Shown: positions 9,761 through 19,698, counted from the first letter of the stretch. The stretch: DNA of 64,000 nucleotides from Helicobacter muridarum (GCF_000765805.2 NZ_JRPD02000007.1:1-64000); one strand, 5' to 3'. A program made the numbers and translations. The notes: a model not told the origin generated them from the sequence alone.

Positions 9761-11005
9761 TTATACATAGTTATATAATATTCTTTTACCTCGCTCAACT
9801 GCTGGTTGGTTATATGTATCTATCTCAAATATACAGCCCACAGCAGATGTTAATAGCTCATAATACATCACTAAAGCACCTATATTTTTTTCATGCAATA
9901 AGTCAATTTGTATAGAATCCAAAGGCACTCCATCGTTTTGCAAAACCTTCATAGTGGCAAGCTTTTGCGCAGCGAGTAGCCTGGCAAATGAGATCCCATT
10001 TACAAAATTAGTAGTTTCTAGTCCCCGTATGTTTATGTTTGGTATAGCTAGCTCATTATAGTGCTCTTGATTAATGCTTAAGAATGTAATTGTTTTGTCT
10101 TTTTTACCCTCTAAGATTAGTTGCAAGAATGAATGTTGATCTATGCTACCAATTAGGCTAATTGGTGTTAGTCCTATATTCTTGTCATTCTTATTAAGCT
10201 TGCCTAGGCTTTCCCCCCATAGCTGCATATACCATAGATTAAAATTGCAAAAAGAACTTGAATAAGAGAATAAAATATTCATTGGTAGCAAATTGTGGTT
10301 TTTTGCCATAAATATCGCTTTTTCTAATATATGCTCTTCACTTCGATTAAAAAAGGAATCTTGTAAGATTCTAGCTCCCTCTAGGATTTCTTCTACTTTA
10401 TAACCAAGTAACTTTAATGGCACAATGCCAGTAGCACTTAGCACACTAAATCTTCCGCCGATATTATTATCAATGTTTATAGTATAGATTTGATTTTGCC
10501 TAGCCCAGTTAGATAATGGAGAGTCATTATCTGTTATGATCAAGAGCCTATTTTTGAGCGATGATTCTAATAAATTATATCTCCATACACAGTATTTCAT
10601 AAGAGATGTTGTTTCTATTGTCATACCAGATTTGGAAATGACTATAAATAGGCTTTTATGAATACGGATTTTTTTGAGGGATTTTTGTATCTTTAGCGGG
10701 TCTGTATGTTCTAGGAATTTAAGCGATATATGATTTCTATGTGGTAGATGATAGAGCATGGTATCAATAGCTTTTAATCCAAGTGAGCTACCTCCTATGC
10801 CAATGATTACAATATGACTTATGTCCTTTAATATGTCCTTGTTTGTCTGTATATAATCAATTGAATCTTGCAAAGCCTTATTCTGATATGGTAGATTATA
10901 GTATCCGCTTTTTTTAGTCTGCTTTTCCTCTTTTATCATATAAAAGACATCATCTTTTTGTTTTAGGCTAGATTGGGTTGGGAAATGTATATCAAACTTA
11001 ATCAT
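9761..11005 (-). CDS. pgi: Glucose-6-phosphate isomerase (short form)
   Basis: Interconverts glucose-6-phosphate and fructose-6-phosphate in the cytoplasm. At 414 residues it belongs to the short form also found in Campylobacter and is shorter than the enzyme of about 545 residues in H. pylori or E. coli. Visible motifs are IVIIGIGGSSLG, VISKSGMTIETTS (phosphate binding), IDNNIGGRFSVLSATG (PGI signature) and SIDQHSF. AAGGAG lies about seven bases before the ATG. It stands alone. Together with fba and tkt in this window it supports gluconeogenic and pentose phosphate flux. Confidence 0.93.
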   Translation of the reverse strand: MIKFDIHFPTQSSLKQKDDVFYMIKEEKQTKKSGYYNLPYQNKALQDSIDYIQTNKDILKDISHIVIIGIGGSSLGLKAIDTMLYHLPHRNHISLKFLEHTDPLKIQKSLKKIRIHKSLFIVISKSGMTIETTSLMKYCVWRYNLLESSLKNRLLIITDNDSPLSNWARQNQIYTINIDNNIGGRFSVLSATGIVPLKLLGYKVEEILEGARILQDSFFNRSEEHILEKAIFMAKNHNLLPMNILFSYSSSFCNFNLWYMQLWGESLGKLNKNDKNIGLTPISLIGSIDQHSFLQLILEGKKDKTITFLSINQEHYNELAIPNINIRGLETTNFVNGISFARLLAAQKLATMKVLQNDGVPLDSIQIDLLHEKNIGALVMYYELLTSAVGCIFEIDTYNQPAVERGKRILYNYV

Positions 11006-11169
11006 AGCATGCTCCTTTTATGCAAAGCTATAATTTTACTAAAGATTACTAAAGATTCTAAGATTTGGGATTTATTGCTTAGTAAGTGAACTTGAATGCA
11101 AGATTAATATTTACTTAATGCAAATTATTATAGAATCTATTTCTTAAAATTCAGTCTTAAGGCAAAAGC

Positions 11170-12522
11170 ATGGGCAAAGTAATCACATCTGCTTGGCGTA
11201 AAGAAAGCTGGCGAGATTTTCCTATTAAGCAACATCCTGTTTATGTTAATAAAAGTGATATAGAATCTGTTGAGAGGGAGCTAAGTAGCTTTCCGCCATT
11301 AGTCTTTTCAAAAGAAGCAGATAGCTTAAAAGATAAGCTAGCAAAAGCTAGCTGCGGGCAAAGCTTCTTGCTACAAGGTGGTGACTGCGCAGAGAGTTTT
11401 TCACAATTTAGTGCAGATGCAATTAGAGATATGTTTAAGATTATCTTACAAATGAGCGTGATTTTAACTTTTGCATCCAGTCGTCCAATTATTAAGGTGG
11501 GAAGATTGGCAGGGCAGTTTGCTAAGCCACGCAGCAGCGATACAGAAATAATCAATGGCATTAGCTATCCTAGCTATCGCGGAGATTTAATTAATTCTCA
11601 AGAGCTAGATAAGAGGAATCCAGATCCCTTAAGATTACTTAAAGGCTATCATCAAAGTGCTAGCACTCTTAATTTATTGCGTGCTTTTTCTCAAGGAGGA
11701 TTTGCCAATTTAGAGAGAGTTCATAATTGGAATCTAGGATTTGTTGCTAATAACAATTTTGGTAAGCGCTATGAGGAATTAGCTAGTCAAATTGAAAAAT
11801 CACTAAGATTTATGAAAGCTTGTGGCATTGATGTTGATAATACTAGGCAGCTTAAAGAAGTTTCCTTTTATACATCTCATGAGGCTTTGGTGCTGAATTA
11901 TGAAGAAGCATTAACAAGGCAGGATTCTATAAGTGGCGATTGGTATGATTGTTCGGCACATTTTCTTTGGATTGGTGAGCGCACGCGAGATATTGATCAT
12001 GCTCATATTGAGTTTTTGCGCGGTGTTAAGAATCCAATAGGCGTAAAGATTGGACCAAATGCCTCAAAGGATGACATTCTTAGAATCTGCGATATTCTCA
12101 ACCCATCAAATGAAAAAGGTAGACTTACCCTCATTGTGCGCATGGGTTCAGATAAAATAGAAGATAAATTCCCATCATTGCTTCGAGATATTTGCAATGA
12201 TGGGCGTAATATTGTTTGGAGTTGCGATCCTATGCATGGCAATACGAAGGTTGCAAGTAGCGGATATAAGACTAGATCATTTACAGATATTGTAAATGAA
12301 ATTAAAAGTTTCTTTGCCATACATAAGGCGCAGGGCAGCATTGCAAGCGGAATTCATCTTGAAATGACTGGAGCTGATGTTACAGAATGTTTAGGTGGTG
12401 TGCAAGATATTAGTGAATCTATTTTACATAAGAGTTATCATACACAATGCGACCCGCGTTTAAATGCTACTCAAGCCTTAGAGCTAAGCTTTATGCTAGC
12501 AGAGATATTAGAGCAATCATAA
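11170..12522 (+). CDS. 3-deoxy-D-arabino-heptulosonate 7-phosphate synthase, class II
   Basis: First step of the shikimate pathway: phosphoenolpyruvate plus erythrose-4-phosphate gives DAHP. The 450-residue protein is the class II (plant/Mycobacterium-like) type, the same type and length as H. pylori HP0134. Family marks are LLQGGDCAESF (metal-binding Cys), VGRLAGQFAKPRS, YRGDLIN, FYTSHEALVL, WIGERTRDID and VWSCDPMHGNT near the C-terminal third. A TAAGG box lies eight bases upstream of the ATG. It converges with ribF and has no aro gene beside it. Confidence 0.95.
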   Translation: MGKVITSAWRKESWRDFPIKQHPVYVNKSDIESVERELSSFPPLVFSKEADSLKDKLAKASCGQSFLLQGGDCAESFSQFSADAIRDMFKIILQMSVILTFASSRPIIKVGRLAGQFAKPRSSDTEIINGISYPSYRGDLINSQELDKRNPDPLRLLKGYHQSASTLNLLRAFSQGGFANLERVHNWNLGFVANNNFGKRYEELASQIEKSLRFMKACGIDVDNTRQLKEVSFYTSHEALVLNYEEALTRQDSISGDWYDCSAHFLWIGERTRDIDHAHIEFLRGVKNPIGVKIGPNASKDDILRICDILNPSNEKGRLTLIVRMGSDKIEDKFPSLLRDICNDGRNIVWSCDPMHGNTKVASSGYKTRSFTDIVNEIKSFFAIHKAQGSIASGIHLEMTGADVTECLGGVQDISESILHKSYHTQCDPRLNATQALELSFMLAEILEQS

Positions 12523-12612
12523 TTTGCTTTTATGGTTTGGATATTGTCTTATAGTGTTATATTTGGTATATTTCAAGTTTAAAATTGCATATTTGCTAAA
12601 TATTCTTATAGT

Positions 12613-13503
12613 TTAATCTCTATATTTTTGATTTTCTGCATCTTCTAACAAAACTTGAATTTGGGCTATATCTTTAGATATTTGTACCTTTAAATCTTCT
12701 AGTTTTTCAAATTTTTGATTGTTTCGTATTCTGTCAATAAGGCTTATACTAATTTGCTCCCCCTTTAATACTTTTATTGATATATCCTCAATGATATGAC
12801 ATTCAATGCAAAATTTCCTATCTGTGCTTAGCCTATTTCCAATAAATATTGCTGATTTATATGTTCTTCCATGTATATGACAAAGCCCAGCATATACACC
12901 ATATTTAGGCAATAAATATAGGGTTGTAGCAATGTTGATTGTTGGATATAGTTGCTTTGCTCCAATGCCTTGTCCTGTAATAACAAGCCCTTTAATACTA
13001 TAAAACCTACAAAGCATGCTATTAGCACTTGCTATATCTCCATACTTGATTAGCTCTTTGATAATGCTTGTATGAATTGGCATATTATTGCATTTTTGAG
13101 ATTCTAATATAATAACCTCTATTTGTGGTTTTCCAATATTTACAAGCAAAGGCTTAATGTCAGATGCGCTACTTGCGCGATTTTTACCAAAGCAAAAATC
13201 ATATCCAACAACTATTCGTTTTAGATTTGGCAATACAAACAATATTAGTTTTAAAAATTCAAGAGGACTATATGATTTGATTACATCAAATCTTAAACGA
13301 TAACAAGGGATATTAGTATATTTTTCTCTTTCTTGTGGTGGCGTGATAAATGGAGGCTTTATTTGAGCTATACTAAGAGCTAAGCCATTATCTCCAATTA
13401 ATTCGAGCAGCTTGATGTGTGCATCGTGCATAGCATCGAACTTTCCTATAGCAATTGAATCATAGGGTAATTTAGAATTGACAAAATATAAAAAACTCTT
13501 CAT
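12613..13503 (-). CDS. ribF: Bifunctional riboflavin kinase/FAD synthetase
   Basis: Makes FMN from riboflavin and then FAD. The N-terminal adenylyltransferase half has a divergent nucleotide-binding segment IAIGKFDAMHDAHIKLLE and VVGYDFCFGKNR. The C-terminal kinase half has GLVITGQGIGAKQLYPTINI with the PTIN signature and YGVYAGL. At 296 residues it is slightly short for the family. Its start overlaps the tlyA end by 32 bases, so the two are translationally linked, an order also known in H. pylori (HP1086/HP1087). The FAD-synthetase motif is weakly conserved but complete. Confidence 0.92.
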   Translation of the reverse strand: MKSFLYFVNSKLPYDSIAIGKFDAMHDAHIKLLELIGDNGLALSIAQIKPPFITPPQEREKYTNIPCYRLRFDVIKSYSPLEFLKLILFVLPNLKRIVVGYDFCFGKNRASSASDIKPLLVNIGKPQIEVIILESQKCNNMPIHTSIIKELIKYGDIASANSMLCRFYSIKGLVITGQGIGAKQLYPTINIATTLYLLPKYGVYAGLCHIHGRTYKSAIFIGNRLSTDRKFCIECHIIEDISIKVLKGEQISISLIDRIRNNQKFEKLEDLKVQISKDIAQIQVLLEDAENQKYRD

Positions 13504-14500
13504 TTCCAGCTTTTCCCTTCACCTGTGATTTTTCTACATATAGTAGTTTAGCACCATAATCTTCTAAGATATATAGCATTGTTGTTAGAGATTCTATAAT
13601 AGCCTCTTTGTCGGTAACAAGTCCTTTTTTGTTTCTCTTGGCATGCAAACCAACTTCAAATTGAGGCTTAAATAGTAAAATAATGCGTTTGCTAAGATGA
13701 TAAAGAGAAGCAATAATCTTCTTTAATGAAATGAAGCTTACATCGCAAGTAAGTATGCTAAATGGCTTTGTTGTATATATGTTATTGTTGGTGTGTCTTA
13801 ATTTTGCTTTAGCTAGATTGTATTGTACTGATTGGGTTTTATTCATGTGTTTTATATTAATTTTATTTAAATTGTTGGAATCTAAACACTGATACTTATT
13901 ATAAGACTTAGTAAGCAAAGATTCTAAAAATAATGTTTTATTTCTATTGAACTCACGAATATCAATATTTTCCAATGATAATACTCGTGAATTATTCCTA
14001 AGATTGTTATCTAGTTGCAATGAGCCTACATCTTGAGCTATTACAAAACGTGCTTTTTTTGTTAATAATACTTGCGTAAAGCCTCCGCTACTAGCACCAA
14101 CATCAAGCACTACTTTATTATTAATATGATTGTGTATATCTTGCTTTATAGATATGATTTTATTTATTTTGCCTTTTGCCTTTTGGTTTGACAAAGATTC
14201 TTGCAATGAGATAGATAGAAGCGATTTGGGTTTCATATCCCTTGCATGGTCTTTTACTATGTAATTGCATGGGCTTGTATGATCTAGGAATCTTTGTAGT
14301 TTTAATGCTCCTCTTGAGCAGTATAGCAAATCTGATATAAAGGCATCTTGTAATATTGTAACATGATCATTTAGGTTAATTGATTGGGATAATTTAGTTG
14401 CTTTTTTGCCATTTATAAGCACAAAGCCTTGATTAATCATATCACTTGCTTTGTGTCTTGAGCATTGATAAATTTCTGCTAAGCGTTTATCTAGTCTCAT
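13472..14500 (-). CDS. tlyA: TlyA family rRNA 2'-O-methyltransferase, enlarged
   Basis: TlyA enzymes 2'-O-methylate cytidines in 16S and/or 23S rRNA and were once called haemolysin A. An S4 RNA-binding domain spans residues 1-60. The FtsJ-like fold shows VLDVGASSGGFT (131-142), CDVSFISLKKI (232-242) and KPQFEVG (258-264). The protein has 342 residues where the H. pylori protein has about 235. The surplus sits in two N/K-rich inserts, about 75-125 and 170-225, both between core motifs. It overlaps ribF and follows the EI24 gene by about 20 bases, which suggests one operon of three genes. Confidence 0.9.
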   Translation of the reverse strand: MRLDKRLAEIYQCSRHKASDMINQGFVLINGKKATKLSQSINLNDHVTILQDAFISDLLYCSRGALKLQRFLDHTSPCNYIVKDHARDMKPKSLLSISLQESLSNQKAKGKINKIISIKQDIHNHINNKVVLDVGASSGGFTQVLLTKKARFVIAQDVGSLQLDNNLRNNSRVLSLENIDIREFNRNKTLFLESLLTKSYNKYQCLDSNNLNKINIKHMNKTQSVQYNLAKAKLRHTNNNIYTTKPFSILTCDVSFISLKKIIASLYHLSKRIILLFKPQFEVGLHAKRNKKGLVTDKEAIIESLTTMLYILEDYGAKLLYVEKSQVKGKAGNEEFFIFCQF

Positions 14501-14519
14501 TAAAACTTATGATATTCTA

Positions 14520-15392
14520 TTAGTTTATTTGTTTAATTTCTATGGTTTCTGTCTGTTTTGTGTTATCTGTAATATCTATTACTTCCACTTCTATTTCATC
14601 TGCTTGCTTGTTCATAATAGAATAGAATCTAGTATACCAACTAAGCATAAAGTAACTAATAGCTATAATTTGCCAAGGTAACACAAAAAATCCTAAAATA
14701 GGCATATACATTGGTGCAAATATTATGATGTTGAGCAAACCTAAACTTAATGAATTATGCTTTAAGAATATTTTGTATTCGTTATCAGACATTATACATA
14801 GTGCTATGCCGTAATTTAGATTAACACAATAAAAACGAAAGAAGAAGAATATGCTTAATATCATGCCAATAAGACCTAAACCAATTAGATTAAGCAACAA
14901 GCAAATAGTAGACAGAATTAGGAACTTCATCAAAGTTTTTATGAATAAAAGGGAAGAAAGTTTGATATTTTCCATAAATAGAGGTGGATTTAGCGTGGCA
15001 TTAGGGTAATAATTCTTTTGTATAAGCTTTACCACAAATGGAGATAGGAAGCAATTTATAATAATTGAAACAATTCCTATAATAAAGACTATAGATATTA
15101 TCATGCCGATAAATGCTAATATATTCAATGTTACATAAACGAAAGTATTTAGGAATCCGCTTTGCATAGCATAATCTACAAACATAGCAGGAAATTTATT
15201 CAAAAACCAATCAAAGTTATAAAGACTTATGATAAGCATAGAGATTGATAAGCAGGAAAGAAATAGCATAGGCAGTATGCATAAGGCTAGCATTGATACG
15301 CTCTTTAGTTCATTAAATGAGACTATTAGAGATGTTTGTAAATTTGTGAATAGATTTTTAAAACCTTGATCATTACTTCTAAAATATATCAT
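14520..15392 (-). CDS. EI24/CysZ-like integral membrane protein
   Basis: About 290 residues with four to six hydrophobic spans in the EI24 (CysZ-like) arrangement: an N-terminal FKNLFTNLQTSLIVSF helix, paired spans near residues 40-60 and 85-115, and further spans near 150-180 and 220-245. CysZ is a sulfate permease in E. coli, but epsilonproteobacterial EI24 proteins are uncharacterised, so no substrate is claimed. The C-terminus is acidic and Thr/Glu-rich. I chose the second of two adjacent ATGs because AAGG lies six bases before it. An upstream TTG has no such site. tlyA and ribF follow on the same strand. Confidence 0.7.
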   Translation of the reverse strand: MIYFRSNDQGFKNLFTNLQTSLIVSFNELKSVSMLALCILPMLFLSCLSISMLIISLYNFDWFLNKFPAMFVDYAMQSGFLNTFVYVTLNILAFIGMIISIVFIIGIVSIIINCFLSPFVVKLIQKNYYPNATLNPPLFMENIKLSSLLFIKTLMKFLILSTICLLLNLIGLGLIGMILSIFFFFRFYCVNLNYGIALCIMSDNEYKIFLKHNSLSLGLLNIIIFAPMYMPILGFFVLPWQIIAISYFMLSWYTRFYSIMNKQADEIEVEVIDITDNTKQTETIEIKQIN

Positions 15393-15544
15393 CATTACCC
15401 TTGTTGAATGTCTACTCAATGATTTAAATTTACAATAAAAGGGTATGATTATAGCTTAACTGCTTAAAATTTCCTTGATTTTATGGGATAAATTAGCTAT
15501 TTCTTTCAATATATAGATAATACTAAAACGATAAGGAGTCATTG

Positions 15545-16405
15545 ATGTCTGATGGTTTTTTAAAACTTTCATTGCAAGGTATGGCAAGAAGTGCAATTAT
15601 TGGGAGTGTCTTGCCCGCTTTGTTGGGTGTTAGCCTATGTGCTAAAATAATTGTAACAGTTGATGGAATATCTATTCCAGATTCTGTATTTAATCCTATC
15701 AAACAGCAAAACCCAAACTTCAATTATGATGCCTTACCAGAGGCGCAAAAACAACAACTCCTAGACGAAGTTATTAATACCGTTATTGTTGCCAATGTTG
15801 CTAAAAAGGAAGGATTAGATAAGAGCGAAGAATATAAAATGGCAAATATTCAACTGCTTTATCAACTATGGATTAGTAAGCAAGGAGAGAGTCTTGATAA
15901 GACTGTAAATGTTACAGATGATGAGGCTCAACGATTCTATAATAACAATCTCCAAAGCTTTATTACTCTTAATGCAACATTGAGACATATTCTAGTATCA
16001 AAAGAAGATGAGGCAAAGAATATTATTGCAGAGATTGGCAAGGTTCCTAAGAGCAAAACAAAGGACAAAATCTCTGAGCTTGCTAAGAAGTATTCTATTG
16101 ATCCGGGGTCTAAAGAGAATGGCGGCTTAATTGAAAATATGAATCTTAATGATCCTAATGTAGCACCTGAATTCGTTCAAGAAGCAAAAAAGATGCAATC
16201 TAACTCTTATACAAGAGTTCCTGTTAAAACAAGATATGGCTATCATATTATCTATTTGGAAAAGATAGATCAAGCCGTTACAGAGCCATTTAGTAAGGTT
16301 AAACCTCAAATTTTGCAATTCTTAAAGCAACAAAAAATGCAAGAGATTGTTATGGAGAAAGTCAATAAAATGAGGGCGTCAGCTAATATTACATACCCTA
16401 AGTAA
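15545..16405 (+). CDS. Periplasmic parvulin-type peptidyl-prolyl isomerase (CBF2/HP0175-like)
   Basis: Secreted PpiC/SurA-family foldase. The N-terminal hydrophobic segment ends in LLGVSLCAK, a plausible Sec signal cleaved after Ala. A helical SurA_N-like region follows with VDGISIPDSVFNPIKQQNPN, very like H. pylori HP0175. The parvulin domain runs from about residue 140 (ATLRHILVSKEDEAKNII) to 250 (VPVKTRYGYHIIYLEK). The H. pylori homologue is an antigen reported to act on host TLR4. That role here is inference. AAGGAG lies seven bases before the ATG. An in-frame TTG just upstream is less well placed. Confidence 0.9.
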   Translation: MSDGFLKLSLQGMARSAIIGSVLPALLGVSLCAKIIVTVDGISIPDSVFNPIKQQNPNFNYDALPEAQKQQLLDEVINTVIVANVAKKEGLDKSEEYKMANIQLLYQLWISKQGESLDKTVNVTDDEAQRFYNNNLQSFITLNATLRHILVSKEDEAKNIIAEIGKVPKSKTKDKISELAKKYSIDPGSKENGGLIENMNLNDPNVAPEFVQEAKKMQSNSYTRVPVKTRYGYHIIYLEKIDQAVTEPFSKVKPQILQFLKQQKMQEIVMEKVNKMRASANITYPK

Positions 16406-16418
16406 TTTGGGCTTTTTT
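16396..16418 (+). terminator. Weak Rho-independent terminator after the PPIase gene
   Basis: CCCTAA can pair with TTTGGG, with one mismatch, around the stop codon, and CTTTTTT follows at once. The stem is short, but the arm/T-run layout and position suit a terminator. Confidence 0.4.
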
Positions 16419-16591
16419 ATTAATCTTTGCCTAATTGTGATTGTATTTGATGAATATAATCTTTGTTGCATATTTATAATGATTAAGTTTTTGATCTTTC
16501 AAATTGCTTAACTCAATGTAATGCAATGACTATTAATGCCATTAAAGGCAAGTCATAATTAAGTTAAATATTTTAAGTTAGGAAACATATT

Positions 16592-17275
16592 ATGATAAAG
16601 GATATTTCTATTTCAAAACGTGTTCTTAGTGCTAATGACAAAGTAGCAAATATGCTGCGGGATTTGTATAAGGAGCATGGTAAGTATGTAATTAATCTTA
16701 TGAGTAGCCCAGGTAGTGGTAAAACTACATTATTAGAGTCCCTAAGCCAAACAGATATGAAATTTTGTGTGATTGAGGGAGACTTGGAGACAAACAGAGA
16801 TGCAGATAGACTTTTAGATAAAGGTGTTTTGGCTAAGCAAATAACAACTGGTGAGGCTTGTCATCTTGAAGCAAAGATGATACAAAATATTTTCCCATTG
16901 CTTACTAGTGACAGTAGGTTTACTCAAAGTGATTTTATATTTATTGAGAATGTAGGCAATCTTGTATGCCCTGCTAGCTATGACTTAGGTGCACATGTTA
17001 ATGTAGTGCTGTTAAGTGTGCCAGAGGGAGATGATAAGGTATTGAAATACCCTTCTATGTTTCTTTGTGCTGATGTGGTTTTAATTACAAAGGCAGATAT
17101 GACTTCATTCTTTAACTTCGATGTAGATAGGATTAGGAATGATTTGCGCTCATTGCGTGGTAATATAGAGCTTATGATGGTTAGCAGTAAAGATGTATCT
17201 AGTATTGAATCTCTAAAGCAAAGATTCCAACAATTTGCTAATGATAATTATGTATCAAGTCATATATATCGATAA
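16592..17275 (+). CDS. hypB: Nickel-insertion GTPase HypB
   Basis: GTPase that helps deliver nickel to [NiFe]-hydrogenase and, in Helicobacter, also to urease. P-loop SSPGSGKTT (38-46), IEGDLETNRDADR (61-73) and LITKADM (164-170) are present. The interface metal site has C90-H91 in GEACHLE and C126 in VGNLVCPASYD. It has 227 residues and no His-rich N-terminal nickel store. AGGAAA lies about seven bases before the ATG. hypA, C, D, E and F are not in the window, so hypB is detached from its usual partners. The complete urease operon about 34 kb away is a likely client. Confidence 0.95.
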   Translation: MIKDISISKRVLSANDKVANMLRDLYKEHGKYVINLMSSPGSGKTTLLESLSQTDMKFCVIEGDLETNRDADRLLDKGVLAKQITTGEACHLEAKMIQNIFPLLTSDSRFTQSDFIFIENVGNLVCPASYDLGAHVNVVLLSVPEGDDKVLKYPSMFLCADVVLITKADMTSFFNFDVDRIRNDLRSLRGNIELMMVSSKDVSSIESLKQRFQQFANDNYVSSHIYR

Positions 17276-17318
17276 TAATCAATAGTTCGAATTATTTGTC
17301 ATATTTATGTGGTGAAAT

Positions 17319-17987
17319 GTGAGGATATTAGAATGTGTGTTTGTGCTATATTTATTCTCGATTTTATCTCTATCGGTATACATACCATTTGAGCTTATTA
17401 AGACAGATGATACTAGATCTGCACTCACTACACTTTATGCCTTAAAGCGTGCCAGAATTATGGCTATCATAGATAGCTCATATATTGGACATCTTGACTT
17501 CAAAGACGAATATTCATTTAGACGCGTAGATAGACAAAGACTATTAAATGAATACGCATTATTTTATTGGCAGTTGCAATTTCATACAACGGGTATTTAT
17601 ACTAAAAATAGCCTATCTATTTATCGAGATACTCCAAGATTTGCTAATACCACTGATTTCGATAGACGTCCGCTAGCCGGAGATATCGTAGCTTTAAGCC
17701 TTGCTAATTCTCAATGTCTAAGTGGCTATAATAATACCAATATCCCGCAGTTTTGTAAAAATAATGCTCTCTTTGATTTTCGTCTAGGTGAGAGCAATAG
17801 CTTAAATATATTGCGATTGCTAACTACTTCTTGCAATGAAAGGGATACTTTTCGATTTTATTTCAGCGATGATTCTAGTGTTTTGTGTGGAAATCCGATA
17901 CACAAGCCAAACAATGTGCAGGTTATACAAATAGCTAAATTTCATATTTTTTTGAATCCTAGCACAGGCTATGCCTTTATACGTTAG
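17319..17987 (+). CDS. Pseudopilin-like single-span protein, function unknown
   Basis: A 222-residue protein with one hydrophobic segment at residues 3-23 starting ILECVFVLYLFSIL, with a Glu at position 5. The next part, ALTTLYALKRARIMAIIDSS, resembles the helix after the N-terminus of epsilonproteobacterial pseudopilins, and YWQLQFHTTGIYT matches their usual 'RWQI.F' strand. A prepilin leader (basic residues plus Gly before the hydrophobic stretch) is missing because an in-frame TGA lies just upstream of the GTG start. Four cysteines in the C-terminal half could form disulphides outside the membrane. It follows hypB by 43 bases. It could be a true but leaderless pseudopilin or an unrelated anchored protein. 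Confidence 0.6.
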   Translation: MRILECVFVLYLFSILSLSVYIPFELIKTDDTRSALTTLYALKRARIMAIIDSSYIGHLDFKDEYSFRRVDRQRLLNEYALFYWQLQFHTTGIYTKNSLSIYRDTPRFANTTDFDRRPLAGDIVALSLANSQCLSGYNNTNIPQFCKNNALFDFRLGESNSLNILRLLTTSCNERDTFRFYFSDDSSVLCGNPIHKPNNVQVIQIAKFHIFLNPSTGYAFIR

Positions 17988-18189
17988 ATAATGGTTTTTA
18001 AGCATATGTTAACTAATTTTATAAAATAATAAGAACCACCTTATTTATTTGTTACATAAAGTAAAAATAAATTAAATTTATAGACAATTCGGAATATTTG
18101 CAACTTTATTGCCTATAAAAATTGTTACACTTGTAGCTTAAGACAATGGTATTGTCGTTTTATGCTAACTTAGATTTAGGAGAAAGTTA

Positions 18190-19698
18190 ATGAGTAAATA
18201 CACAGATAGTAGCAATGTTTTTAGGCCTCGTTATGAAAATTATATTGGTGGAAAGTGGGTTGCCCCATTAGATGGACAGTATTCTCAAAACAAAAGCCCA
18301 ATTAATGGTAAGGTGCTTTGTGAGGTTCCATTATCAAGTGAAAAAGATATAGAAAATGCCCTTGATGCTGCACATAAGGCGAAGTGCTCTTGGGGTAAGA
18401 CAAGCGTTGCTGATCGTTCTAGAATTCTTTTAAAAATAGCTGATAGAATTGAAGAAAATCTTGAAAAAATAGCTTATGCTGAAACTTGGGACAACGGTAA
18501 GCCAATCCGCGAGACAACGGCAGCAGATATACCCTTAGCAGCAGACCATTTTCGTTATTTCGCAGGTTGTCTTCGCGCTCAAGAAGGTTCTATATCTGAT
18601 TTAGATAATGATACTGTTGCATATCATTTTCACGAGCCACTTGGGGTTGTAGGACAAATCATTCCTTGGAATTTCCCAATATTAATGGCAGCATGGAAGC
18701 TAGCTCCAGCACTCGCAGCAGGTAACTGTGTTGTTCTTAAGCCAGCATCTGCTACTCCAGCTAGTATTCTAGTTATGTTTGATATTATTGGCGATTTATT
18801 GCCAGATGGTGTTGTGAATATCGTAAATGGAAGTGGTGGCAAAATAGGTAAGCATTTAGCTACTAGCCCTAAGATTTCTAAGGTTGCATTTACGGGTTCT
18901 ACAAGCGTTGGTAGGCAGATTATGCAGTTTGCAACAGAGAATATTATCCCTTGTACCTTAGAGCTTGGCGGTAAGTCGCCTAATATATTCTTTGAAGACA
19001 TTTATAATCATGAAGATTCATTCCTTGATAAAGCTATTGAGGGCTTGGTGCTATTTGCTTTCAATCAAGGTGAGGTTTGCACATGCCCTTCTCGTGCATT
19101 GGTGCATGAAAAAATATATGATAAATTCATGGAAAAAGTGTTAAAAAGAGTTGAGGCAATAAAAATAGGCAACCCATTAGATCCTAGCACAATGATGGGA
19201 GCTCAAGTTGATGAAAATCAAGTGAATACAATCCTTAACTACATAAAAGTTGGTAAAGAAGAGGGGGCTAAGTGCTTAATTGGTGGAGAGAGAAATAATC
19301 TAGGTGGAGATTTAGCTAACGGATGCTATATCAAACCTACTATTTTTAAAGGTCATAACAAGATGAGGATTTTCCAAGAGGAAATTTTTGGTCCTGTATT
19401 AGCTTTGACAACATTTAAAGACGAGAATGAGGCATTGGAAATTGCCAATGATACAATCTACGGCTTAGGAAGCGGTATATGGACAAGAGATATTAACAGA
19501 GCATATCGCTTTGGTAGAGGTATCAAGGCTGGTAGAGTTTGGACAAACTGTTATCATGCGTATCCAGCTCATGCTGCCTTTGGTGGATATAAACAAAGTG
19601 GTATAGGTAGAGAGACACACAAAATGATGCTTGAGCATTATCAACAAACAAAAAATATCCTAGTTAGTTATTCTCCAAATAAATTAGGATTCTTTTAA
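18190..19698 (+). CDS. NAD(P)-dependent aldehyde dehydrogenase
   Basis: Oxidises an aldehyde to the acid with NAD(P)+. This 502-residue enzyme has [20 protein letters not shown] (cofactor pocket), [13 protein letters not shown], the catalytic Glu motif [10 protein letters not shown] and the catalytic Cys in [28 protein letters not shown] and the C-terminal YKQSGIGRE are also intact. Among relatives it is closest in feel to acetaldehyde dehydrogenases of the AldB/ExaC type, but the substrate cannot be proven. A strong TTTAGGAGAA box precedes the ATG. It is monocistronic. The alcohol dehydrogenase that could supply it lies 9 kb away and is broken. Confidence 0.92.
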   Translation: MSKYTDSSNVFRPRYENYIGGKWVAPLDGQYSQNKSPINGKVLCEVPLSSEKDIENALDAAHKAKCSWGKTSVADRSRILLKIADRIEENLEKIAYAETWDNGKPIRETTAADIPLAADHFRYFAGCLRAQEGSISDLDNDTVAYHFHEPLGVVGQIIPWNFPILMAAWKLAPALAAGNCVVLKPASATPASILVMFDIIGDLLPDGVVNIVNGSGGKIGKHLATSPKISKVAFTGSTSVGRQIMQFATENIIPCTLELGGKSPNIFFEDIYNHEDSFLDKAIEGLVLFAFNQGEVCTCPSRALVHEKIYDKFMEKVLKRVEAIKIGNPLDPSTMMGAQVDENQVNTILNYIKVGKEEGAKCLIGGERNNLGGDLANGCYIKPTIFKGHNKMRIFQEEIFGPVLALTTFKDENEALEIANDTIYGLGSGIWTRDINRAYRFGRGIKAGRVWTNCYHAYPAHAAFGGYKQSGIGRETHKMMLEHYQQTKNILVSYSPNKLGFF

